Positions 1 to 4,887 of a stretch of 5,081 nt of DNA are shown one piece after another. The stretch covers positions 1-5,081 of the forward strand of contig WVZH01000560.1 of assembly GCA_011772595.1 (NCBI GenBank), written 5' to 3'. This DNA is from Anaerolineales bacterium. Lineage in GTDB: Bacteria > Chloroflexota > Anaerolineae > Anaerolineales > E44-bin32. The notes beneath the pieces were generated by a model. That model worked only from the letters and a program-made list of their open reading frames with translations, ran no database searches and was not told the DNA's origin. A program made the translations under genes and the position numbers. Positions within the stretch are counted from its first letter, which is position 1; every line of letters begins with the position of its first letter.

Positions 1-115
1 TTTCCAGCTCCCCACTAAAACCCTCTTTCCTCATAGCTATCAGTAACTTATCAAATTCCGTCGAGTTTCTTGAGAGAATTCGAAACTTGAGGTAAACGAG
101 TGGCCGCCAATATAC
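1..115. other. left-edge stretch, no firm gene
   Basis: Downstream of the remnant's stop, the same minus-strand frame stays open to the window edge (about 38 codons, with an in-frame ATG at 34-32 giving MRKEGFSGELE). There is no clear ribosome binding site before that ATG and I do not recognise the peptide. It could be the first codons of a gene that continues outside the window, or chance. Confidence 0.25.
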
Positions 116-289
116 CTACTTCGGAAAGAGCATTTTCAGTTGGAGTTGGATAGTCCAGTCCGCACCGCCCTCGGGCTTCTCGGCATTCCAGAATGCCTGG
201 ACTTTAAGGTCTACGGGTTGGTTCCCTATGCGAATCAACCGGCCGATGCCCCCACCGAAGGGCACGGTCCATCGATCATCGCTGTCCGC
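116..289 (-). pseudogene. C-terminal remnant of an outer-membrane protein (MetA-pathway of phenol degradation type, PF13557-like)
   Basis: The minus-strand frame ending at TAG (118-116) reads ADSDDRWTVPFGGGIGR, continues through IGNQPVDLKVQAFWN, and ends GGADWTIQLQLKMLFPK. From my knowledge of the family, this is the characteristic end of the outer-membrane proteins annotated as putative MetA-pathway of phenol degradation (sometimes 'neuromedin U' or 'transporter'): WTVPxGGG, a GNQPV strand, an aromatic-rich strand, a W-x-I/L-Q strand and a terminal LFPK. Those proteins are usually about 250-300 residues, and only about 57 codons are recognisable here. The frame stays open upstream toward the sulfatase stop but contains no in-frame ATG and loses family resemblance before about position 290. 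There is therefore no room for the N-terminal part, and I call it a 5'-truncated remnant. The 5' boundary is approximate. It lies just downstream of the sulfatase on the same strand, fitting a former operon partner. Confidence 0.72.
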
Positions 290-374
290 AATGAAAAGAA
301 GTTTACATCCGGTGCGCGGCGGCGTATTCGGGAAATGGGCGAACGTAGTACGCCTATAACTGAAGCTCAGAGTC
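290..374. other. spacer between sulfatase stop and outer-membrane protein remnant
   Basis: These 85 bases separate the sulfatase stop codon from the recognisable remnant. I see no strong terminator hairpin with a T tract on the minus strand and no start codon with a ribosome binding site for the remnant. It may hold decayed coding sequence of the remnant in shifted frames, but I cannot match it to the family. Confidence 0.4.
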
Positions 375-2075
375 TTACTTACCCATTGGCTTCATCCACG
401 CGGCCATGGACTTCACCAGAGCCTTGGTTTCCGGACGGAGGTTCTCGATACCGCCATAGGGCAGGTCGCGACCCGGCTCACGGTCCGGATACTGTTGCTT
501 CATCGCCAAATGACGCTTCAGCATCGCCACGAAGTTCCCGCCAAAGCCCACGCCGTATTGAATCGCGTCCTGGGGCCGGTCTTCACGCGGATTCTTGTAA
601 AGATTGAAAATGGGTGCGCCTATGGGGTTCGCACCGGGCAGCGGCAGATGAAACTTGTACTGCTGTTTGACGATGGAACGGAGCGTCGGTCCCTCATAGA
701 TGAAAACATAATCGCGACGACCATGGGTCTCTCCGAGAAATAGCACGGGCGTCTGGTCAACTCCGTCGATCAGGCGATCGGTGGGAATGTGCTCCTCGGC
801 GCCGGCCAGGCGAGCGGTAGTCGTGAAAAAATCCGAAACGTGGACGATGTCCTGGGCACGCGATCCGGGCTCCAGTACGCCCTTCCAGCGAATGAAGGCG
901 TTGACGCGGACGCCGCCCTCGAGGTGCTCGGCCTTGCCCCCGCGGTAAATTCGGTCGGAGGCACCGCTCTTGTCAACGTATTGCATGAAGGGACCGTTGT
1001 CGCCCATCACCATGACAACCGTGTTCTCGGCGATGCCGAGTTCTTCAATCTTATCGAGGATCTCACCAATCCAGCCGTCGACCTTGGCGATCGACTCCGC
1101 AATGGGGCCACCGTTGAGGGTCTTCGCTTGCTCGATGTCGCTGCGGGTGAACGTCAGCGGGTGTTGCGGCCAGTATTGCAGGAAGAAGGGCTTGTCTTCC
1201 TTGGCCAGGCGTTCGAGCTGTTTGAGGGCGCCTTGCTTGTAGCCCTCTTCCATGCGGTTATAGTGCTCCTGGGTATAGACCTCCCCGGCCTTAAAGTTCA
1301 CTTCGCGCGTCGGGCCGCCCTTTTCACCGACCACACCATACACCATGGCGTTGGGGTTCGTCCGGAAACTCTTGTCGAGTTCGAAGGTATCCGCACGCAA
1401 CTTCCTCGACTGACCGGTCGACAGGCCCTCGAGCTCAGCGGTCTCGTTCATGATCGCCATCTGGCCTTGTTGGTGCATCGGATGTTCGGCGTAGTCAAAG
1501 CCCTGGTTGGTGGCATAGGATTCCTCGATGTCGCCGAGGTGCCATTTCCCCATATGAACCGTGGCGTAGCCGGCTTTGCTCAGGACTTCGGCGAGAGTCA
1601 CCTCCCAGGCCGCCAGCCCGTCGCCTGCGACCACTGCCTTCGCCTCACTGGTCCCTGTCCGGGCGGCGTACCGTCCGGTCATCATGGCCACACGGGTCGG
1701 CGTGCAACTGGGCTCGGTATACATCCGCATGAGGGAGAGGCCTTCGTCCGCCAGCTTCGAGATCCGGGGGGTACTGTAGCCACGGATGACATCGAGATCC
1801 GGCATGCCGATTTCGCCGAAGCCGAGATCGTCAAGGAGGATGTAAACGAAATTTGGGGGTTTGCCGCCGTTCTTCTTACGAATCCCCGCGAGCTTGGCAT
1901 CAATTTTTGCATCTTCTTTCGCCCAACGCTCGCCATGCTGGGCTTTTAGAATATAGTGCTCGGCGTCGTGGACGATCTTGCCCTTTTCCTGCGCCAGCAC
2001 CACCCCGGAGACGAAAACCATAGCGGCCACGGCAAGGACAAGAAACAAGAAACAAAACGGCGTTGCTCTCTTCAT
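375..2075 (-). CDS. secreted sulfatase (arylsulfatase family, Cys-type)
   Basis: This 566-residue protein belongs to the sulfatase / alkaline phosphatase superfamily and should hydrolyse sulfate esters outside the cytoplasm; the substrate is unknown. Residues 1-28 form a signal peptide (MKR, hydrophobic core, VLA before Gln29). Residues 29-75 are a charged pre-domain. The catalytic fold starts at about 76 with the metal-binding Asp82-Asp83 (LLDDLG). The signature C-x-P-x-R-x4-TG is present as CTPTRVAMMTG: Cys124 would become formylglycine, with Arg128. Further family motifs are GKWHLG (Lys177, His179), QYWPQHP (His305), MGDNGP (Asp359, Asn360) and GGKAEHLEGGVR (Lys381). The length fits a complete enzyme. 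I chose the ATG at 2075 because AGGAGAGG lies 5 bases upstream and a signal peptide follows at once; the in-frame ATG at 2114 lacks both. Regulatory cassette A lies upstream. No formylglycine-generating enzyme or anSME is encoded in the window. Confidence 0.96.
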   Translation of the reverse strand: MKRATPFCFLFLVLAVAAMVFVSGVVLAQEKGKIVHDAEHYILKAQHGERWAKEDAKIDAKLAGIRKKNGGKPPNFVYILLDDLGFGEIGMPDLDVIRGYSTPRISKLADEGLSLMRMYTEPSCTPTRVAMMTGRYAARTGTSEAKAVVAGDGLAAWEVTLAEVLSKAGYATVHMGKWHLGDIEESYATNQGFDYAEHPMHQQGQMAIMNETAELEGLSTGQSRKLRADTFELDKSFRTNPNAMVYGVVGEKGGPTREVNFKAGEVYTQEHYNRMEEGYKQGALKQLERLAKEDKPFFLQYWPQHPLTFTRSDIEQAKTLNGGPIAESIAKVDGWIGEILDKIEELGIAENTVVMVMGDNGPFMQYVDKSGASDRIYRGGKAEHLEGGVRVNAFIRWKGVLEPGSRAQDIVHVSDFFTTTARLAGAEEHIPTDRLIDGVDQTPVLFLGETHGRRDYVFIYEGPTLRSIVKQQYKFHLPLPGANPIGAPIFNLYKNPREDRPQDAIQYGVGFGGNFVAMLKRHLAMKQQYPDREPGRDLPYGGIENLRPETKALVKSMAAWMKPMGK

Positions 2076-2158
2076 AATTCCTCTCCTTTCTATGACTTGG
2101 ATAATTGTTTTCACTGTTCACTTGCTCTGTGAGATATTGATCACCTCAACTGTCTGTC
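2076..2158 (-). repeat. sulfatase 5' leader, copy 1 (duplicated at 3569-3650)
   Basis: The sequence just before the sulfatase start is clearly related to that before the truncated copy. Both share, on the minus strand, TGAG, then TATCTCACAGA, CAAGTGAA, CAATTATCCAA, a GGAGAG ribosome binding site and ATTATGAA. With the promoter proposed in cassette A (transcript start near 2177) this would be a transcribed untranslated leader of about 100 nt. I see no convincing riboswitch or terminator fold in it. Confidence 0.75.
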
Positions 2159-2183
2159 GTCTCAGCTTTAGCCATTAGGAGGG

Positions 2184-2213
2184 AATATACTAACTTCAAT
2201 CACGCGCTTGCAA
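2184..2213 (-). promoter_or_regulatory. candidate sigma70 promoter for the sulfatase
   Basis: On the minus strand, TTGCAA (2213-2208) and TATATT (2189-2184) are separated by 18 bases. The -10 matches consensus at five of six positions and the -35 at four of six. The same pair with the same spacing occurs in cassette B. Transcription would begin near 2177, about 100 nt before the sulfatase ATG. Confidence 0.5.
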
Positions 2214-2251
2214 GGAGTTAACGAAAAACTCATTGAAGGCAAAAAGCAGGC

Positions 2252-2284
2252 TGGGTCATTCACCCCGGGGGCACGAATGACTCG
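2252..2284. promoter_or_regulatory. inverted repeat, candidate regulator binding site (cassette A)
   Basis: GTCATTC (2255-2261) and GAATGAC (2275-2281) form a perfect 7-bp inverted repeat with a 13-bp GC-rich spacer; the flanks extend it imperfectly to 10 bp (TGGGTCATTC / GAATGACTCG). It is centred about 90 bp upstream of the proposed transcript start, a position typical of an activator site. The counterpart in cassette B (4777-4809) keeps the same spacing. Confidence 0.5.
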
Positions 2285-2323
2285 GTCAAAGTCGATGTCA
2301 TCCGGGTCCGATCTTAGCATAGG

Positions 2324-2333
2324 TGACTGGTCA
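2324..2333. promoter_or_regulatory. TGACTGGTCA near-palindrome (cassette A)
   Basis: TGACTGGTCA is a 10-bp palindrome with one central mismatch pair. It lies 43 bp from the end of the inverted-repeat arm, exactly as in cassette B, where it is the perfect palindrome TGACTAGTCA. Conservation of core and distance suggests a second protein binding site. Confidence 0.4.
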
Positions 2334-2360
2334 TTGTACTTAATACAAGAGAGACTGTCG

Positions 2361-2547
2361 AAAAAGTCCTGTGGATAAAGGCGATTTCGTTTACTCGGTT
2401 TGGCATTTACCGATACTGATAAAAGAACCATATGGTGAGATTCTCCTGCGTTTATGTCGGCACTGCTGTTCGCATCACCACTAGTAATCGAATCTATATC
2501 GCTAGGATTGTTTTTCGAAGGAAGAAGTCTTTTGCCTACTGGAATCA
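2361..2547. other. gene-free spacer downstream of the DUF3313 gene
   Basis: Together with cassette A and the leader this makes a 497-base gap (2076-2572) between the DUF3313 gene and the sulfatase. In this part I see no gene on either strand with a ribosome binding site, no recognisable protein, and no clear factor-independent terminator. The overlapping plus-strand open frames starting near 2432 and 2454 run antisense into the DUF3313 gene and are not credible genes. Confidence 0.5.
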
Positions 2548-2578
2548 GAATAGCCGTTTTGACAGTTATTGGCTATTC
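2548..2578 (-). other. hairpin overlapping the DUF3313 stop codon
   Basis: GAATAGCC (2548-2555) and GGCTATTC (2571-2578) are perfect 8-bp inverted arms with a 15-base spacer. The TAG stop of the DUF3313 gene lies inside one arm. On the minus strand no T tract follows, so it is not a standard intrinsic terminator; it may act as a transcript 3'-end stabiliser or be chance. Confidence 0.4.
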
Positions 2579-3253
2579 ACCCATCCGTTTGTCCCATCGC
2601 GCTCGAAAGGTTTGTCCCCATTTGTTGAATATGTCGATGACATGCCCCCACTTGCTCGTACTTTTCAGTACTTTATACTTTTTTCCCATTTTTTCGTCGA
2701 TCATTGCCGCCAGGACTTCGCCAGATTGGGAATCGAGGAGTTCTGCTTCAACAGCCACACTCCCCATTCCAATGTGGGAGCCTGTAACACCTTTCGCTAC
2801 TGTGCTTAGCGCTAGGCCGACTGGGACAACTGTTGTCACCGTGCTAGCTAGAGATTTGGTGGGTTTCAGGTTCGTTACGGCCAATCTTATCCGCAGCACA
2901 CCGGGGCCGGGTTCATCTGTAAACTCGGTAGCGCCTGCAAGGTTCATGATGAATGCCTTGCAAAAGGCCTCGCCCAAGCTAGCCAGTTCCTTGGCCTCAA
3001 AGCCTTTGTACTCTGCATCTTGGGCAATGAAAAACACCACATCATCGAGCATCACTTTGTTGTAGCTCTTCCAATCCGTATCTTCCTTTATATAGATCCA
3101 CTCAACGATTTTCATCGGATCATTGGCTGTAAGCTTAGAGTAGTCGTGAAGAAATCCGGATCTCGGTTTTGTCTTATCCGCTGCCCATCCCGCTCCTGTT
3201 ACAAAACAAAAAACAATCGTCATTGCCAAAATGGCCGTCATCATCTTTTTCAT
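2573..3253 (-). CDS. exported DUF3313 family protein
   Basis: This 226-residue protein resembles the DUF3313 family, whose function is not established. Residues 1-24 are a signal peptide ending AGWA before Ala25; there is no lipobox, although many relatives are lipoproteins. The mature start RSGFLHDYSKL (31-41) matches the family's conserved SGFL-x-DYS-x-L opening. It is followed by WKSYNKVMLDDV (61-72), EPGPGVLRIRLAVTNL (114-129), a small-residue stretch (about 135-165) and SVAVEAELLDSQSGEVLAA (165-183), all in the usual family order. The start is well supported: AAGGAGG sits 6 bases before the ATG, and MKK begins the signal peptide. The gene begins 33 bases after the truncated sulfatase stop on the same strand, so the two are probably co-transcribed. 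Proteins of this kind are, to my knowledge, found near sulfatases of this type, suggesting an envelope accessory role. That role is inference. Confidence 0.85.
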   Translation of the reverse strand: MKKMMTAILAMTIVFCFVTGAGWAADKTKPRSGFLHDYSKLTANDPMKIVEWIYIKEDTDWKSYNKVMLDDVVFFIAQDAEYKGFEAKELASLGEAFCKAFIMNLAGATEFTDEPGPGVLRIRLAVTNLKPTKSLASTVTTVVPVGLALSTVAKGVTGSHIGMGSVAVEAELLDSQSGEVLAAMIDEKMGKKYKVLKSTSKWGHVIDIFNKWGQTFRARWDKRMGE

Positions 3254-3280
3254 GGTTTACCTCCTTAGTTTTTTCTATTC

Positions 3281-3301
3281 GGCTTTTTACCTGAAAAAGC
3301 C
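3281..3301 (-). other. 8-bp-stem hairpin at the truncation point of the sulfatase copy
   Basis: GGCTTTTT (3281-3288) and AAAAAGCC (3294-3301) are perfect inverted arms with a 5-base loop. The arm at 3299-3301 is exactly the Gly90 codon, the last codon that aligns to the complete sulfatase, and the stop codon of the fragment (3289-3287) lies in the other half. No T tract follows on the minus strand. It is more likely a recombination or deletion scar, or an RNA structure before the DUF3313 ribosome binding site, than a terminator. Confidence 0.5.
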
Positions 3302-3568
3302 AGAATGCCCTGTGCCGAGATCGTCAAGAAGGATGGCAACTATGTTGGGCGGCTTGCCGCCGTTCTTCTTGCGAATCTCCGCGAGCTTTGCATCAATTTT
3401 TGCATCTTCTTTCGCCCAGCGCTCGCCATGCTGGGCTTTTAGAATATAGTGCTCAGCGTCGTGGACGATCTTGCCCTTCTCCTGCGCCAGCACGAGCCCA
3501 GAGCCAAAAACCATAGCCGTCATCGCAAAGATGACAAACAAGGAAGAAAACACTATTGCTCTTTTCAT
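3287..3568 (-). pseudogene. 5' fragment of a sulfatase gene (signal peptide and N-terminal pre-domain only)
   Basis: This 93-codon frame begins with its own ribosome binding site (AGGAGAG, 6 bases before the ATG) and a signal peptide ending VLA. It then repeats residues 29-75 of the complete sulfatase with a single amino-acid difference (Gly64 to Glu). It reaches the metal-binding pair LLDDLG (Asp82, Asp83), diverges (TGHSGFFR) and stops. The formylglycine cysteine motif and the rest of the catalytic fold are absent, so it cannot be an active sulfatase. In the mature segment nine codons differ silently and one changes the amino acid, while the signal peptide and leader differ more. This pattern implies past or continuing purifying selection on the peptide. 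It lies between the beta-barrel gene (140 bases upstream) and the DUF3313 gene. It may be a decaying fragment or a small exported protein; I favour the fragment. Confidence 0.8.
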
Positions 3569-3650
3569 AATTTCTCTCCTATCTCTAATTTGGATAATTG
3601 TTATCCCCATTCACTTGGTCTGTGAGATACTAATCGCCTCAGCTTTCTAG
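3569..3650 (-). repeat. sulfatase 5' leader, copy 2
   Basis: This matches the leader upstream of the complete sulfatase (2076-2158) up to about the start codon, so the duplicated block runs continuously from here through codon 90 of the fragment. The cassette with the proposed promoter is not beside this copy: the beta-barrel gene lies there instead. The fragment is therefore probably transcribed from the promoter in cassette B. Confidence 0.72.
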
Positions 3651-3708
3651 TCTATACAGGTTCAGATGCCGGCGGTTCAACCAGTAGCTTGAAAGGAGGG
3701 AGCTATCG

Positions 3709-4494
3709 CTAGAAAGTGAAATTCACCCCCAGCCCCGGTCCGTGCATTAGGATGTCCCACTTGAACTTGTTGAAACCGCTCCCGGTCTCATAGTCCTGGT
3801 AAAGAGCCCGGTATCCACCAAAAAAAGAGACGTGCTTCCAAGGTTGAAAATTGATTAAGCCTGCGAGATTCCAACTGAAATCCGATGCGTCTCCAATGCC
3901 AAAACCTCCGAGATCTCCCCTGAGGGAAAGCACCCATTTTCTGGAGATCTTCCACTTGTAACGGGCACCGATGATTGGATCGAGCCACTCCTGGCTCCCG
4001 TTGAGGTCGGCGGGGATGCGTGCTATGTCTAGGTCGACTCTCACGTCCGTGTAGCGGACTCCACCAAGGCCTTCAAGTATATGGGGTCCCTGCTCCAAGA
4101 ATCGATAGAAAACACCCAATTCCGTTATTACATCCTTGACATCAACACCAAGTGGGCCCTTGCTGTCCCCGATATTTACATAGCTGAAGTCGATCAACCC
4201 CCCCCACTTCTGCTTGTACCATGGCTCAAAATGGACTGTAAAAACGCCCTCAAGTTTGTCAAAGACGTCACCAAAATCGACCTCTACTGGTGCAGTACTG
4301 GTTTTCAATGTCACGTCACCGTCGAGGCTGACGAGCCATCCATAGAAAGGAGCCAGCTGGAACTCCCATGTTTTGGTCTCCGAAGGCTCAAGGTTCGCTT
4401 CTGCCCCAGTGTCAGAAGCATCTCCACCATGGGCCAGCAAATGGACGAACATCAGTGTCAGTAGTATCAGACTCGTTGCTAGCATCCTTCTCAT
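3709..4494 (-). CDS. outer-membrane beta-barrel protein, function unknown
   Basis: This 261-residue protein has a signal peptide (residues 1 to about 23, MRRML followed by a hydrophobic stretch to LLAHG). A short acidic linker follows, then alternating aromatic-rich strands typical of a small outer-membrane barrel. Characteristic blocks are WEFQLAPFYGWLVSLDGDV (43-61), VHFEPWYKQKWGGLIDFSYV (87-106), WLDPIIGARYKW (170-181), WVLSLRGDLGGFGIG (187-201), FSWNLAGLINFQPW (206-219) and FFGGYRALYQDYE (224-236). The protein ends GPGLGVNFTF, with the C-terminal phenylalanine used for barrel insertion. It fits a well-populated family of conserved OmpA-like barrel proteins that carry no assigned function. 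The start has GAGG 6 bases upstream. It is the first gene of the putative operon under cassette B, followed by the sulfatase fragment and DUF3313 gene. A role in passing or binding a sulfated compound is inference from context only. Confidence 0.85.
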   Translation of the reverse strand: MRRMLATSLILLTLMFVHLLAHGGDASDTGAEANLEPSETKTWEFQLAPFYGWLVSLDGDVTLKTSTAPVEVDFGDVFDKLEGVFTVHFEPWYKQKWGGLIDFSYVNIGDSKGPLGVDVKDVITELGVFYRFLEQGPHILEGLGGVRYTDVRVDLDIARIPADLNGSQEWLDPIIGARYKWKISRKWVLSLRGDLGGFGIGDASDFSWNLAGLINFQPWKHVSFFGGYRALYQDYETGSGFNKFKWDILMHGPGLGVNFTF

Positions 4495-4690
4495 TCGCTA
4501 CCTCATCCTTCCATCGGAGTCGTGTTTCTACTTGATTACTTTAGAATCTGTCCACTCTACATTCTCCTTCTGCCTCCCAGTCGCGGCTGATAGCCCGTCG
4601 GCTGCAGCGGCATACCCGGCGCGGTCCAAAAAGGAACAGATTACTCCACGTAATGCCTATACTGAGGAATCGGCTCAACCGTCCGCCCTC
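4495..4690 (-). other. leader region of the beta-barrel gene
   Basis: This is about 196 bases between cassette B and the beta-barrel start. With the proposed cassette B promoter (start near 4705) it would be a long untranslated leader of about 210 nt. I see no recognisable riboswitch, small gene with a ribosome binding site, or similarity to the sulfatase leader. Confidence 0.4.
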
Positions 4691-4711
4691 TCGCTTTAGC
4701 TAATACGGGTA

Positions 4712-4741
4712 GATATAACAAGTTCGACTATCGGTTTGCAA
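4712..4741 (-). promoter_or_regulatory. candidate sigma70 promoter for the beta-barrel operon
   Basis: On the minus strand TTGCAA (4741-4736) and TATATC (4717-4712) are 18 bases apart, matching the element in cassette A. The -10 is preceded by TGT, so it also looks like an extended -10 promoter. Transcription would start near 4705. Confidence 0.48.
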
Positions 4742-4776
4742 GGGGATCACGAATTAGTTCGAGGCATGAAGCAGAA

Positions 4777-4809
4777 TGAATCATTCAGGCCGGGGAGACG
4801 GATGACTCA
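4777..4809. promoter_or_regulatory. inverted repeat, candidate regulator binding site (cassette B)
   Basis: TGAATCATTC (4777-4786) and GGATGACTCA (4800-4809) form an inverted repeat matching at 8 of 10 positions with a 13-bp spacer, the same layout as 2252-2284. The spacer sequence differs in part while the arms are retained. Confidence 0.5.
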
Positions 4810-4848
4810 GTGGAAGATGATCTCATTCAGTTCCAATCCTAGCGCAGC

Positions 4849-4858
4849 TGACTAGTCA
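4849..4858. promoter_or_regulatory. TGACTAGTCA palindrome (cassette B)
   Basis: This is a perfect 10-bp palindrome, 43 bp from the inverted-repeat arm as in cassette A. It shares the TGACT core with the arms of the larger repeat, so the same protein could bind all of them. Confidence 0.42.
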
Positions 4859-4887
4859 GGCTGTTTAGTACAAGATGAAAGACGCCG

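Larger units (their letters stand above)
2163..2360 (-). repeat. regulatory cassette A (diverged copy of cassette B)
   Basis: About 200 non-coding bases upstream of the sulfatase align by eye, with few gaps, to 4691-4887. Shared landmarks in the same order on the plus strand are GCTTTAGC, a TATA-rich block, TTGCAAGG, an inverted repeat around TCATTC / GATGACTC, TGACT-R-GTCA, and TAGTACAAG / TAATACAAG. The spacing from inverted repeat to palindrome is identical in both copies. Each copy lies upstream of a minus-strand gene, which argues for a regulatory role. The 87-codon minus-strand open frame across this copy is interrupted by stops in copy B. Confidence 0.75.
4691..4887 (-). repeat. regulatory cassette B (diverged copy of cassette A)
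   Basis: This aligns to 2163-2360 over its whole length with conserved landmarks in the same order and, between inverted repeat and palindrome, identical spacing. It lies upstream of the beta-barrel, sulfatase fragment and DUF3313 unit. The frame that is open in cassette A has in-frame stops here, so the conserved property is the DNA pattern rather than a protein. Confidence 0.75.

Noticed and set aside
140..743. Plus-strand open frames of 155 and 82 codons
   Set aside because: They overlap the outer-membrane protein remnant and the sulfatase 3' end in antisense, and their translations are arginine- and proline-rich with no protein-like features.
789..1949. Long plus-strand open frame of 386 codons
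   Set aside because: It lies wholly antisense to the sulfatase, whose motifs are unmistakable; the frame is a by-product of GC-rich codon use and has no recognisable domain.
2076..2114. Upstream in-frame ATG for the sulfatase (and its equivalent at 3610 for the fragment)
   Set aside because: These starts add 13-14 charged residues before the signal peptide, and the good ribosome binding sites sit inside the extensions, directly before the MKR starts.
2125..2148. TGTGA...TCAC and TTGA...TCAA patterns suggesting CRP or FNR sites
   Set aside because: Spacing is wrong (8 instead of 6 for CRP, and one base short for FNR), and the pattern is not kept in the second leader copy.
2163..2360. Sigma54 promoter in the cassette
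   Set aside because: There is no GG at -24 with GC at -12 in the right spacing on the minus strand; the sigma70-like pair is conserved in both copies instead.
2168..2431. Minus-strand frame of 87 codons upstream of the sulfatase
   Set aside because: It covers cassette A, has no ribosome binding site, and the equivalent frame in cassette B carries stop codons; kept only as an alternative in the findings.
2432..3065. Overlapping plus-strand open frames of 125 and 203 codons
   Set aside because: Both run antisense into the DUF3313 gene, which has a strong ribosome binding site, signal peptide and family motifs.
3592..3606. GGATAA-TTG-TTATCC, resembling a lac operator half
   Set aside because: It is short, AT-rich and not preserved in the homologous leader at 2099-2113, so no repressor site is supported.
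2163..4887. Composite transposon or insertion sequence bounded by the repeated cassettes
   Set aside because: The cassettes are strongly diverged direct copies without terminal inverted repeats, target duplications or a transposase between them.
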